Assembly (NCBI GenBank): GCA_944325435.1
Contig: CALVAC010000002.1
Span: forward strand, 124,001-188,000
Direction: 5' to 3'
DNA from: an uncultured Bacteroidales bacterium
Lineage (GTDB): Bacteria > Bacteroidota > Bacteroidia > Bacteroidales > UBA932
DNA length: 64,000 nt
Shown here: one piece after another, positions 1-9,000 of the stretch
Position numbering within the stretch: position 1 is the first letter of the stretch
Layout of the letters: the number at the start of each line of letters is the position of its first letter
Made by a program: the position numbers and the translations under genes
The notes under the pieces: model-generated
The model's database searches: none
What the model saw: the letters and a program-made list of their open reading frames with translations, nothing else
Told to the model about the DNA's origin: nothing

Positions 1-499
1 CCTCCTGGTAACCCGGAATCTGCACCTTTTCATAAAGGTTGACCTTCTGGGTGGTCTTCTTCCGGTTGAAGTCGAGTATCCTGCTTTTCTCCGTATAGAC
101 TTCCGACTCTATGCCGAGACGGGACAGTTCCTTGAGTATGGCGACTCCGTCTGCATACCACACAGGTTTGGAGAATGCGTTGAAGTCGTGGATTTCATAG
201 TGTATCTCCTTGAGTGACGGTGTCTTCACTCCGGCGACTTTCACTGTTTCAAGATCGACATCAGTAATGGATATCAGACCCGGGTCGAACTCGTTCCACA
301 GCGCAGCAAGATAGTCGTACCGTTTGAGGGAGGCTTCAAGATCCGCTACAAGCCTCTCCGCCTTGTTCTTGGCAAGCCGCACTTCAAGGCGGAGCGCCGA
401 TTCCTTGTTCTTCAGTGTCGGAAGGGCGTTCTGCCTCATCTTCAGCTGCTTGCTGATGTTGTTCAGTGAGGTCTTGTTGTATTGGAATTTGATTGCCAT
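1..499 (-). CDS. V-type ATP synthase subunit D (partial, 3' end outside window)
   Basis: Subunit D is part of the central stalk that couples rotation of the membrane ring to the A3B3 head of the V-type ATPase. Reading the minus strand from ATG 499 gives 166 codons with no stop, beginning MAIKFQYNKTSLNNISKQLK. It is rich in charged helical residues (KNKESALRLEVRLAKNKAER), as expected for the coiled-coil stalk protein. The start lies 9 bases after the stop of subunit B, and the position after A and B matches the usual Bacteroidota operon order. The C-terminal end and the membrane subunits I and K should lie to the left of the window. The identity rests mainly on operon position and the coiled-coil character. 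Confidence 0.85.
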   Translation of the reverse strand, partial: MAIKFQYNKTSLNNISKQLKMRQNALPTLKNKESALRLEVRLAKNKAERLVADLEASLKRYDYLAALWNEFDPGLISITDVDLETVKVAGVKTPSLKEIHYEIHDFNAFSKPVWYADGVAILKELSRLGIESEVYTEKSRILDFNRKKTTQKVNLYEKVQIPGYQE

Positions 500-508
500 T
501 ATGCCGTT

Positions 509-1834
509 TTATTTATCTGTTGGCCAGTATTTGTCTATGAGGGCCTGTCTTATGCCGGTTTCGGCCTTGGTGAAATATTTCCCGAAAAGCTCCCACGCCG
601 TGTCCAGCATCTCGTCAATGGATATGTTGACATCGATGGCGAGCAGCCTTGTGGCATATTCCTTGGCGAAATCCAGGCACCTGAGGTCGTAGTCGCTCAG
701 ATCGAATCCGTTCTCGAGTTTCGTCTTGGCGTTCTGTGCATCCGAATACAGACGCACGGCGGTGTTCATCACCTGGTTGTGGTCTTCCCTGGTCTGCTTG
801 CCTATCACCAGCTGTTTAAGACGGGAAAGGGACCTGAACGGGTCGATGATCACCTTCCCTGAATCAGGGTCCGCCCTCAGATACAGCTGTCCCTCTGTGA
901 TGTATCCCGTGTTGTCAGGAATGGCATGCGTAATGTCCCCGTCATTCAGGGTTGTGACGGCTATGATGGTGATTGAACCTCCGTCGGGAAGCTGGACAGC
1001 CTTTTCGTAGATCTTTGCAAGGTCTGAATAGAGTGAACCCGGCATCGAGTCCTTGGACGGGATCTGGTCCATCCTGTTGCTGACAATGCTCAGGGCATCA
1101 GCATAGAGGGTCATATCCGTGAGGAGCACCAGCACCTTCTCGTTCCTGTCCACTGCGAAATATTCTGCAGCGGTAAGAGCCATATCAGGAATCAGAAGCC
1201 GTTCTACAGGAGGTTCTTCAGTGGTGTTGACAAAGCTGATGATCTTGCCGAGGGCTCCGGCCGCCTCGAACTCATGGCGGAAATAGAGATAGTCATCGTT
1301 GGACAGCCCCATTCCTCCGAGGATGATCTTGTCGACATCCGCACGTAGGGCTACCTGTGCCATCACATTGTTGTACGGCTGGTCCGGGTCTGCGAAGAAC
1401 GGGATTTTCTGCCCCGATACGATAGTGTTGTTGAGGTCAATGCCGGCAATGCCTGTAGGGATCAGCTGCGATGGCTGTCTTCTCTTGTACGGGTTGACTG
1501 ACGGCCCTCCGATCTGCCTTTCTTCCCCCTCGATTTCAGGACCTCCATCTATAGGTTCTCCGTATGCGTTGAAGAAACGGCCCGAAAGCTCGTCGCTGAC
1601 CTTCAGTACAGGAGGGTGTCCGAGAAATGTCACCTGCGCATCTGTCGGGATGCCCTCCGTCCCCGAAAATATCTGGAGGGTGACCATATCCCCCTTGGTC
1701 TTGACCACCTGCGCCAGCCTGCCGTCGACTGTCGCCAGCTCATCGTTGGCCACTCCTGTAGCCTTGAGGGACACTGTGGCCTTGGTGATGCTCTCCAGCT
1801 GGGTATATATCCTTTGGTATGCCTTATTTGCCAT
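509..1834 (-). CDS. V-type ATP synthase subunit B
   Basis: This is the non-catalytic nucleotide-binding subunit of the V1 head. The 441-residue product has the expected family length. It has the B-type segment GIAGIDLNNTIVSGQKIPFF, and at the position of the catalytic P-loop it carries ADPDQPYNN in place of GxxxxGKT, which separates B from A. The C-terminal half contains RSLSRLKQLVIG and the ending ALIDKYWP. The gene starts 11 bases inside the end of subunit A, so the two are probably translationally coupled, giving the near-equal stoichiometry the hexameric head needs. Confidence 0.96.
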   Translation of the reverse strand: MANKAYQRIYTQLESITKATVSLKATGVANDELATVDGRLAQVVKTKGDMVTLQIFSGTEGIPTDAQVTFLGHPPVLKVSDELSGRFFNAYGEPIDGGPEIEGEERQIGGPSVNPYKRRQPSQLIPTGIAGIDLNNTIVSGQKIPFFADPDQPYNNVMAQVALRADVDKIILGGMGLSNDDYLYFRHEFEAAGALGKIISFVNTTEEPPVERLLIPDMALTAAEYFAVDRNEKVLVLLTDMTLYADALSIVSNRMDQIPSKDSMPGSLYSDLAKIYEKAVQLPDGGSITIIAVTTLNDGDITHAIPDNTGYITEGQLYLRADPDSGKVIIDPFRSLSRLKQLVIGKQTREDHNQVMNTAVRLYSDAQNAKTKLENGFDLSDYDLRCLDFAKEYATRLLAIDVNISIDEMLDTAWELFGKYFTKAETGIRQALIDKYWPTDK

Positions 1835-3575
1835 TGCTGATCAGATTATTGAGTTGTTCCTGGTAACTGTTGAAGTCCGCGCTTCTGAACTCTGAATAGT
1901 TCATCTGCCTGAGCAGGTTGATAGCCTCGTTGAAGAATTTGCGGCACTGTTCGAAGTCGTCGAAGTCAAAGTTCCTGTCGCAGATCCCGAGCACGAGCCT
2001 GAGCATGTATTCCTGCCTGTCCATCGGTGTGACGCTGTCCACCGGGTCGAATGCATCCTGCTGGAGAATGATGAAATCCACCAGTTCCGACTTCCAGAAC
2101 TGTTCGTGATATGTCATCGGCACTCCATCGTCACCGAGAATGTTTATCTGTTCCTGTGCCTCGCGTCCCTTGCGGATGATGTTCTTGGTCTTCTCCACCA
2201 TCCCGACCCAGCCTGGAGCCACCTTTTCTGACAGGTATTCGTCTATTTCCGGATATTCCAGGTATTTTGAATACGAATCTATAGGGTTGACGGCAGGGTA
2301 GCGTTTCTTGTCAGCACGGTTCTGCTCCAGCGCATAGAAACATCTCGCCGCTTTCTTGGTGGATTCCGTCACCGGCTCCTTCAGGTTTCCTCCTGCGGGG
2401 GAGACTGTCCCGATGAAAGTCACGGAACCGGTCTTGCCGTTGTTGAGCACCACCATACCTGCGCGGGCGTAGAAGTTGGATATGATTGCGGAGAGGTCTA
2501 CAGGGAAGGCATCCGCTCCCGGAAGTTCCTCCATTCGGTTGCTCATCTCCCTGAGCGCCTGTGCCCAGCGGGATGTAGAGTCTGCAAGGAGAAGGACCTT
2601 GAGCCCCATTGCCCTGTAGTATTCGCAGATTGTCATCGCCGTGTACACGGAGGCTTCGCGCGCCGCTACAGGCATGTTGGAGGTGTTGCAGATGATGGTC
2701 GTCCTTTCCATCAGATGTCTTCCGGTGTGAGGGTCGATAAGCTCGGGGAATTCCGTGAATATCTCCACTACCTCATTGGCCCGCTCTCCGCAGGCAGCCA
2801 TCACTATCACCTCCGCATCCCCCTGCTTGGCAATAGCGTGCTGGAGTACGGTCTTGCCGCATCCGAAAGGCCCTGGAATGAATCCGGTGCCTCCTTCCGC
2901 GATAGGGTTGAGAGTGTCAATGACACGGACCCCTGTCTCCATTATCCTCGATGGTCTCGGCTTCTCCCGATATGCCTTGATTGCCACCTTGACCGGCCAT
3001 TTCTGTGTCATGGTCACATCCACATCCTCTCCTGATTCATCTGTGAGGACGGCAATGGTCCTGTCTATGTTGTACTGTCCGGCCGGGACGATGGATTTTA
3101 CGGTATATTCCCCCTTGAATGAGAAAGGTACCATTATCTTGTGCGGCAGCCAGCCTTCCTTGACCTCTCCCAGCCAGTCTGCTGCGACAACCTTGTCTCC
3201 GGGACCCGCTATAGGGGTGAAATCCCACAACTTGCTGCGGTCGAGAGGTTCCGTGTACTCTCCTCTCTTGAGAAAGACTCCTGTCATAGTCGTCAGGTCG
3301 TTCTGCAGACCGTCATAACAGCTTGACAGCAGCCCTGGCCCGAGAGTGACCTCGAGCATCCTGTCCTCGAATTCCACAGGATCCCCGTTCTTCAGTCCTC
3401 TGGTGCTCTCGAACACCTGTACGGCCGCATTCCTGCCGTTCACCTTGATGACCTCCGCCATGAGGCGTGTGCCTCCGCAGTCGATGTAGCATATCTCGTT
3501 CTGCGAGACCGGTCCATCGGTAAGCACCGTGACAAGGTTGGATACGATACCTGTGACCTTTCCTGTACTTTTCAT
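1824..3575 (-). CDS. V-type ATP synthase subunit A (catalytic)
   Basis: This catalytic subunit of the V1 head hydrolyses or makes ATP. The 583-residue product has a Walker A motif GPFGCGKT at about residues 235-242 and a following catalytic-domain segment (VIVMAACGERANEV). Residues 120-200 form the non-homologous insert that marks A against B subunits. It lies third in the minus-strand operon, 20 bases after the DUF2764 gene and overlapping subunit B by 11 bases. The sequence alone does not show whether the enzyme moves protons or sodium ions. Confidence 0.97.
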   Translation of the reverse strand: MKSTGKVTGIVSNLVTVLTDGPVSQNEICYIDCGGTRLMAEVIKVNGRNAAVQVFESTRGLKNGDPVEFEDRMLEVTLGPGLLSSCYDGLQNDLTTMTGVFLKRGEYTEPLDRSKLWDFTPIAGPGDKVVAADWLGEVKEGWLPHKIMVPFSFKGEYTVKSIVPAGQYNIDRTIAVLTDESGEDVDVTMTQKWPVKVAIKAYREKPRPSRIMETGVRVIDTLNPIAEGGTGFIPGPFGCGKTVLQHAIAKQGDAEVIVMAACGERANEVVEIFTEFPELIDPHTGRHLMERTTIICNTSNMPVAAREASVYTAMTICEYYRAMGLKVLLLADSTSRWAQALREMSNRMEELPGADAFPVDLSAIISNFYARAGMVVLNNGKTGSVTFIGTVSPAGGNLKEPVTESTKKAARCFYALEQNRADKKRYPAVNPIDSYSKYLEYPEIDEYLSEKVAPGWVGMVEKTKNIIRKGREAQEQINILGDDGVPMTYHEQFWKSELVDFIILQQDAFDPVDSVTPMDRQEYMLRLVLGICDRNFDFDDFEQCRKFFNEAINLLRQMNYSEFRSADFNSYQEQLNNLISNGK

Positions 3576-3595
3576 ATCGATTGTAGTTTTTTATA

Positions 3596-4234
3596 TTATC
3601 TTTTACCTGCCCTGCCGTCCGGTGAAGGATTGTATTCCACACCTTTGAATGTCGCGGTCACTTCTTCCACCAGTTTTCTGAACATCTCCCTTCCTGTCTG
3701 TTCATCGAGGAGATGCCACCTGTCTATGATATGGAGCTTGAGAATGAATGCGAGTATGACATCCAGGTCAAAATAATGCTGCACCGTCATCTCATCGAGC
3801 CTGTCCCAGTAAAGGGCATCGATGGCTCGCTCACGGGCGAGTATGTCACTGTCCTGGAGTATTGTCCCGATCCTGGCCGCCTCGGCAGAGTCCGGGGATG
3901 CATCCTGCCCGTCTTCCCCGAGCGTTATCACATCCCGTTCCATATCCCTTCCGAGAGCCTTGTTGAGGAACCTGACTTTCGCATTGCGCACATCAAGGTC
4001 GAAAGCATAGTATTCCCTGATGAACGGACTTCTGTGGGTCAGGGCTTTGCGGTAGAAGTCCGCATTCAGGTTGTCATCGTTGAAGCCGCTTTCCACAAAA
4101 CCGATGGTTTCGAGGTCTTTCCGCGTGCTCAGTGACTTGATTTCGCCTATAAGCCCTTCCGCCGTCCTGTCTCCGAATTTCCAGTCACGTGAGAGGGCCG
4201 GCAGGCTTGCTATTATGTAGTAATAGTTGGTCAT
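3596..4234 (-). CDS. DUF2764 family protein of the V-ATPase operon
   Basis: The 212-residue product begins MTNYYYIIASLPALS, the typical opening of DUF2764 proteins, which in Bacteroidota sit between subunits E and A of V-ATPase operons. That position is usually taken by subunit C or F, so a role as a divergent C-like stalk or assembly subunit is likely but is an inference. The protein is mostly charged helix with no signal peptide or membrane segment. The C-terminus (PSPDGRAGKR) is low in structure. It lies 9 bases after the stop of subunit E. Confidence 0.85.
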   Translation of the reverse strand: MTNYYYIIASLPALSRDWKFGDRTAEGLIGEIKSLSTRKDLETIGFVESGFNDDNLNADFYRKALTHRSPFIREYYAFDLDVRNAKVRFLNKALGRDMERDVITLGEDGQDASPDSAEAARIGTILQDSDILARERAIDALYWDRLDEMTVQHYFDLDVILAFILKLHIIDRWHLLDEQTGREMFRKLVEEVTATFKGVEYNPSPDGRAGKR

Positions 4235-4243
4235 GAGGCAGCT

Positions 4244-4849
4244 CTATCCGAAAAGGATCTTCTTTGTTGCGGGCCTCAGATATTCGGATATCAGCCCGAT
4301 GAATGTCTCATCCGTGAAACTGATGAAATACCCGCCATCCTTCGGCCCGACAGTGAACCCTCCGCTGATTTTCTTGGAGAACCTGACCTCTATTCCCTTG
4401 CCGAGGATATCCGCAAGCTCTTTTTTAATGAACGGCTCCAGCTCTTTCTTCAGGGATTCCGGGAGCACGGTCTCGATACCGGCAGGAGCAGCCGGACTGA
4501 AATTCTTCGCGACCGCAGATATGATCTCCTTGATGAAGTCTGCGGATGTCATGGCTGACCTGACCTCTTTCTCATCTATCTTTGCAACTATGAGGCTTTC
4601 GATGTCATGCCTGGTGGCCGCGATGCTCTGGCTGGCAGCCATCTTCAGGTCTCCGTTTACCTTCGCCTTGAGCTCATCTGCTTCTTTCCTTGCCCTGGCT
4701 ACAATCTCTTCAGCCTCTTTCCGTGCGGAGGACAGGATTTCTTCCGCCTTCTCCTTTGCCTCCCGGACAATGTTCTCGCCCTCCTGTTTTCCTTTTGACA
4801 GACCTTCGTTGTACAGCTTGTCCGTCAGTTCCTGCAACTTGTTCTGCAT
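4244..4849 (-). CDS. V-type ATP synthase subunit E
   Basis: Subunit E forms the peripheral stalk that holds the V1 head still against the rotor. The 201-residue product has a long N-terminal coiled coil rich in Lys, Glu and Ala (about residues 1-75, e.g. REAKEKAEEILSSARKEAEE) followed by a globular C-terminal half, the E-subunit layout. It is the first gene of the minus-strand operon, about 55 bases after a probable transcription start from the promoter at 4912-4942. Confidence 0.92.
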   Translation of the reverse strand: MQNKLQELTDKLYNEGLSKGKQEGENIVREAKEKAEEILSSARKEAEEIVARARKEADELKAKVNGDLKMAASQSIAATRHDIESLIVAKIDEKEVRSAMTSADFIKEIISAVAKNFSPAAPAGIETVLPESLKKELEPFIKKELADILGKGIEVRFSKKISGGFTVGPKDGGYFISFTDETFIGLISEYLRPATKKILFG

Positions 4850-4911
4850 AGTGTATCGAGTTATTGATAAATCAAAACCGTATATCGGATCCCTACCGGA
4901 CCAATATCCTA

Positions 4912-4942
4912 CAAATTTACTAAAACGCCGGGACTATCCAAA
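4912..4942 (-). promoter_or_regulatory. Promoter of the V-ATPase operon
   Basis: On the minus strand there is TTTG (4939-4942), then exactly 19 bases, then TAAATTTG (4912-4919). This matches the Bacteroidota consensus TTTG-N19/20-TAnnTTTG. It lies 63 bases before the subunit E start and about 34 bases past the end of metF, so the ATPase operon appears to be transcribed independently of metF. Confidence 0.75.
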
Positions 4943-4975
4943 CAAAACCTGTGCTAATGTTGGAGTAAAAAGAAT

Positions 4976-5905
4976 TCAGAAGCATTCCTTAAGGATCTCG
5001 ACGATGTTCCGTGTCCTGCCCATTGTGTAGAAATGCACTGCAGGTACGCCGTGTGCCAGAAGATCCCTGCACTGGCTGATGCACCATTGTGTCCCGATTC
5101 TGTATGCCGCCTCCCTGTCATCCTTTGCCTCTTTCAGGGCATCGGTCAGACCTACAGGGATGTCTATGGAGAATGACTGCGGGAGCAGAGCCGTCTGCCT
5201 GTATGTGGACAGCGGCTTCAGCCCCGGAATTATCGGGACTGTGATACCTGCTTCCCTGCAGCGGTCCCTGAACCTGTAGAATGCACTGTTGTCGAAAAAC
5301 ATCTGGGTGATGATATAGTCGGCTCCTGCATCTGTCTTCTTCTTGAGGTTGGCTATGTCGGTCTCGATGTTCGCCGCTTCGAAATGTTTCTCCGGATAGC
5401 CGCCTACACCGATGCTGAACACATCTTCCCCTATCTTCGTCTCGAACTCCCTGATGCCGGACACCAGTTCATCCGCATAGCTGTATCCCCCTGGCTCCGG
5501 GGTGAACCTCTTCTCTCCGGACACGCTGTCTCCACGCAGGGCCATGACATTCTCTATGCCCATGAACCTCAAGTCGTACAGTTCGCTCTCGATTTCTTCC
5601 CTCGTTGCTCCTCCGCAGATGATGTGCGGCACGACATCTATCCCGTACTCCGCCATTATCGCCCCGCAGACCGCAACTTCGCTGACCCTGTTGCGGACGA
5701 GATGCCTCGAATAGCTGCCGTCTTTCTCCTGACGGAATTCGTATTCATCCCTGTGGCAGGTCACATTGATATATTTCGGTGAGAATTCCATAAACGGCTT
5801 TATGGAATCCAGAAGTTCCCTCCTGGTCATCCCTTTCAGTGGTGGTACTATCTCCAAGGATGGGAAAGGCGAGGTGCTTGATGTGATTATGTCGCTGATT
5901 TTCAT
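4976..5905 (-). CDS. metF: Methylenetetrahydrofolate reductase
   Basis: This enzyme reduces 5,10-methylene-THF to 5-methyl-THF, the methyl donor for methionine synthesis. The chosen start (MKISDIITSS) gives 309 residues, the normal bacterial length; the open frame extends 39 residues further upstream but that stretch is unrelated to the family. Recognisable segments are LEIVPPLKG near the N-terminus, NVTCHRDEYEF, MALRGD and AGADYIITQMFFDN, the last being a hallmark of the TIM-barrel FAD enzyme. No methionine gene or S-box is next to it. It is divergent from the two-component regulator. Confidence 0.95.
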   Translation of the reverse strand: MKISDIITSSTSPFPSLEIVPPLKGMTRRELLDSIKPFMEFSPKYINVTCHRDEYEFRQEKDGSYSRHLVRNRVSEVAVCGAIMAEYGIDVVPHIICGGATREEIESELYDLRFMGIENVMALRGDSVSGEKRFTPEPGGYSYADELVSGIREFETKIGEDVFSIGVGGYPEKHFEAANIETDIANLKKKTDAGADYIITQMFFDNSAFYRFRDRCREAGITVPIIPGLKPLSTYRQTALLPQSFSIDIPVGLTDALKEAKDDREAAYRIGTQWCISQCRDLLAHGVPAVHFYTMGRTRNIVEILKECF

Positions 5906-5981
5906 AATATACCGGCAGCTTTTCGTAAAAACGGATGTAAAGATAAGCAAAAAATGCGGATGATTTTTGAGAAATTTTCCG

Positions 5982-5989
5982 TAAGTTTG
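5982..5989 (+). promoter_or_regulatory. Probable -7 element of the hybrid two-component gene
   Basis: TAAGTTTG matches the Bacteroidota -7 consensus TAnnTTTG. No TTTG sits at the ideal spacing upstream; the nearest is at 5966-5969, too close. A transcription start about 7 bases downstream would fall after the first in-frame ATG at 5991, which supports a later translation start. Confidence 0.45.
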
Positions 5990-6074
5990 AATGATAATCC
6001 GAAAAAATCGAGGACTGACCATAATGCACTTGATATATAACCATCGTTATTCCGACGGAAAAGCCGGAGCAGCT

Positions 6075-9000
6075 ATGACAGGGCATCAATTCCCGGTGAC
6101 AATATACCTATATATAATAATAGCGGCCTTTGCCGTGGCGAATGCCTCCCACACTGCCTGCGCCATGCGTCCGGCGATTTCAGGAACGGTCAACCTCCCT
6201 GCTTACCGCGAATTCAAGAGCTATACCGTGGAGGATGGGCTCCTTTCCAACAGCATCTACGGGATTGTCCAGGATTCCCTCGGGTTCATCTGGTTCGGGA
6301 CAGTCAACGGGCTCTGCCGGTTCGATGGCAGCGAGTTCATGACGTACATCCACGATGAGAACAGACCGGAGGGCAGCATATCAAGCAACAATATCCGTCG
6401 CCTTATGATGGACAGCAAGGGACAGATCTGGATTTCTCTCGACAACGGGGTGGATATCTATGACCCGCTTGAAGGCGTATTCTCTCATTTTGCCGCAGAG
6501 ACTGCAGATGGAACCACGGTGAGGGGACAGACCATAGAGATTATCGAGGACAAGGATGGCGAGATATGGATTGCCACAGTCAACAAAGGGCTTTTCCGTT
6601 GGAATCCGGAGTCCGGTGAACTGGTTGTCTACCGTAATGACCCTTCAGACAGCACATCCATAGCCCAGAACTACATATCGACCCTGTACGAGAGCAGCGA
6701 TGGCACCATCTGGGTGGGGACATACAGCGAGGGCCTCGATGCATTCTCCAAGCATACGGGCTGTTTCTCCCATTACAGGAAGACCAGGGGCGGCATATCC
6801 GACAATTCCATAGATGCAATCACCGAAGACTCGTATGGCAATATCTGGATAGGCACTGTCAGCTCAGGGCTCGACAGGCTCGAAAGGACGACTGGCATTT
6901 TCACCAACTTCAATGACATTGATGACGGGCAGTATCTGCAGCGTATCCATTATCTTGAGGAGACCCGTCCCGGTGAGCTTCTCGTATGTTCACATGCCGG
7001 CGCACGGCTGTATATGATTTCGGAGGATGGGCTCAGACCTGCGGATGCGGGAAGCCCTTTCACTGTGTCAGACTGCGGTATGGTATATTCTTTCCTGCGT
7101 GACAGGGAAGGCAATTTCTGGTTCGGGTCGATGTATGACGGCGTGGAATTCCGCCCGGCGCACAACAGCTTCGTCAGCTATTCTCTGCCTGAAGGTCCGG
7201 ATGGGCATACGGATGTAGCCATGAGCTCCATCTGCGAACTTGACGAGGGCAGGTATCTGCTCGGGACATGGAACAGCGGCATACTTATGTTCGATGAGAG
7301 CCGGAGTGCCATCTCCCCTCTGGTCCGCTCCTACGGGATATGGACTGCAGTCCTGTCAATGCTGGTAGAGGACCGTACCCTTTGGATTGCGACATTCCGG
7401 CAGGGAGTCAAGAAAGTGGATCTCGATACGGGTGAGATACAGTCCTATCTTTCTGATTCATCCCAGCCCAGTTCCAGGGTGTTCGTGCTTTTCAGAAGCG
7501 CGAACGGGCGTATCTGGGCCGGAACATCTGTCGGTCTCTACTATTACGACCGCAAGAGCGATATGTTTGTGGAGCAGCTCCCGCTTCAGAGAATTTCCGC
7601 ACTTGCCGAGGACAGTACGGGAAAACTCTGGATAGCGACAACCGGCAGCGGGCTTTATGCCTACGATGTGCGCACGGGCAGGCTGGATACATACACGCAT
7701 GACAGGAACAATCCCGCTTCGCTGGGACACAATTCCATCAGTTCCCTTGCCATAGATGATGATGGCAGACTGTGGATAGGTACGGATGGTGCGGGGCTGT
7801 GCAGATACGACCCGCAGACTGATGGCTTCATTACCTACAGCATGAAGTCCGGATTCATTTTGCAGATTTTTCCGGATGCGGACAGGCTGTGGATTTCGTC
7901 AGGCCGCGGAATTTCTGCGTTCTATCCGGATACCGGTGCGCTCAAGCATTTCCCGTATCCAGGAGGCATCAGTGATGAAAGGTTCAACATCAATTCATCT
8001 GTCAGGTCATCGGATGGCAATCTTGTCTTTGTCAAGACGGATGGAATCTGTCTGTTCACGCCTCCGCGCAATGTGGAGATGGTGGGGGATGTGTATCCCC
8101 CGATAGTCAAGCGATTCTCTATAAACGGAGTACAGATGTTGCCATCGTCCGTTTCCGGGGAAGAGTCCCCTCTGGCAAAGCCGATAGAGAGGACGGAAAA
8201 GATAACGCTCAGGCAGAGCCGTAACCAGATAGAGTTCCGTTTCGTATCTCCCAACTATCTTGCACCGGAGAACTTTTGCTACCGCTATATGCTTGAGGGT
8301 TTCGACAGACAGTGGCTTGATGCCGACAGCCGGACTCCATCCGCACATTACAGCAATCTGCCGTCAGGGCGTTACCGTCTCCGAATGCAGGTCTGCGATG
8401 ATGATATGTGGATGGACCCGGAGGAGACATCCATTGCGATACATATCCGTCCTCCGCTTATGCTTTCAGCAGGGGCTGTCACGATATACTGTGCGGCCGT
8501 GCTCCTGCTGGCTGTTGCAGTGGCATTTATGCTGAAACGGCAATATGACAAGAGGACGCAGAGAAGGTTCGCAATGATAAGGCGGAAGAACGAAAAAGAG
8601 TTCTATGAGCAGAGGGTGGCGTTCTTCACAAGCATAGCGCACGAAATCAAGACTCCCCTGAGTCTCATAACGGGCCCTGTAGAGGAACTTATGAAGTCCG
8701 ACCATCTGACAGAGGATGAAAGCCAGTATCTCTCTCTCATCCGGCAGAACAGCCAGAGGCTTTTCTCTCTGGTCAGGCAGCTGCTTGATTTCCGCAAGAT
8801 AGACACCTGCAGCTACCGTCTGCACTATGATGTCTGCAATACAGGCGCGCTTGTGGATGAGCAGGTCAGGCTTTTCGTGCAGTCTGCATCGCGCAGGAGC
8901 GTGGCTGTCACCGAAGAAATCCCCCGGGATGGTCTGACCATTGTCACGGACAGGGAGGCTCTGACCAAGATAGTGAGCAACCTTATGACCAATGCCATGC

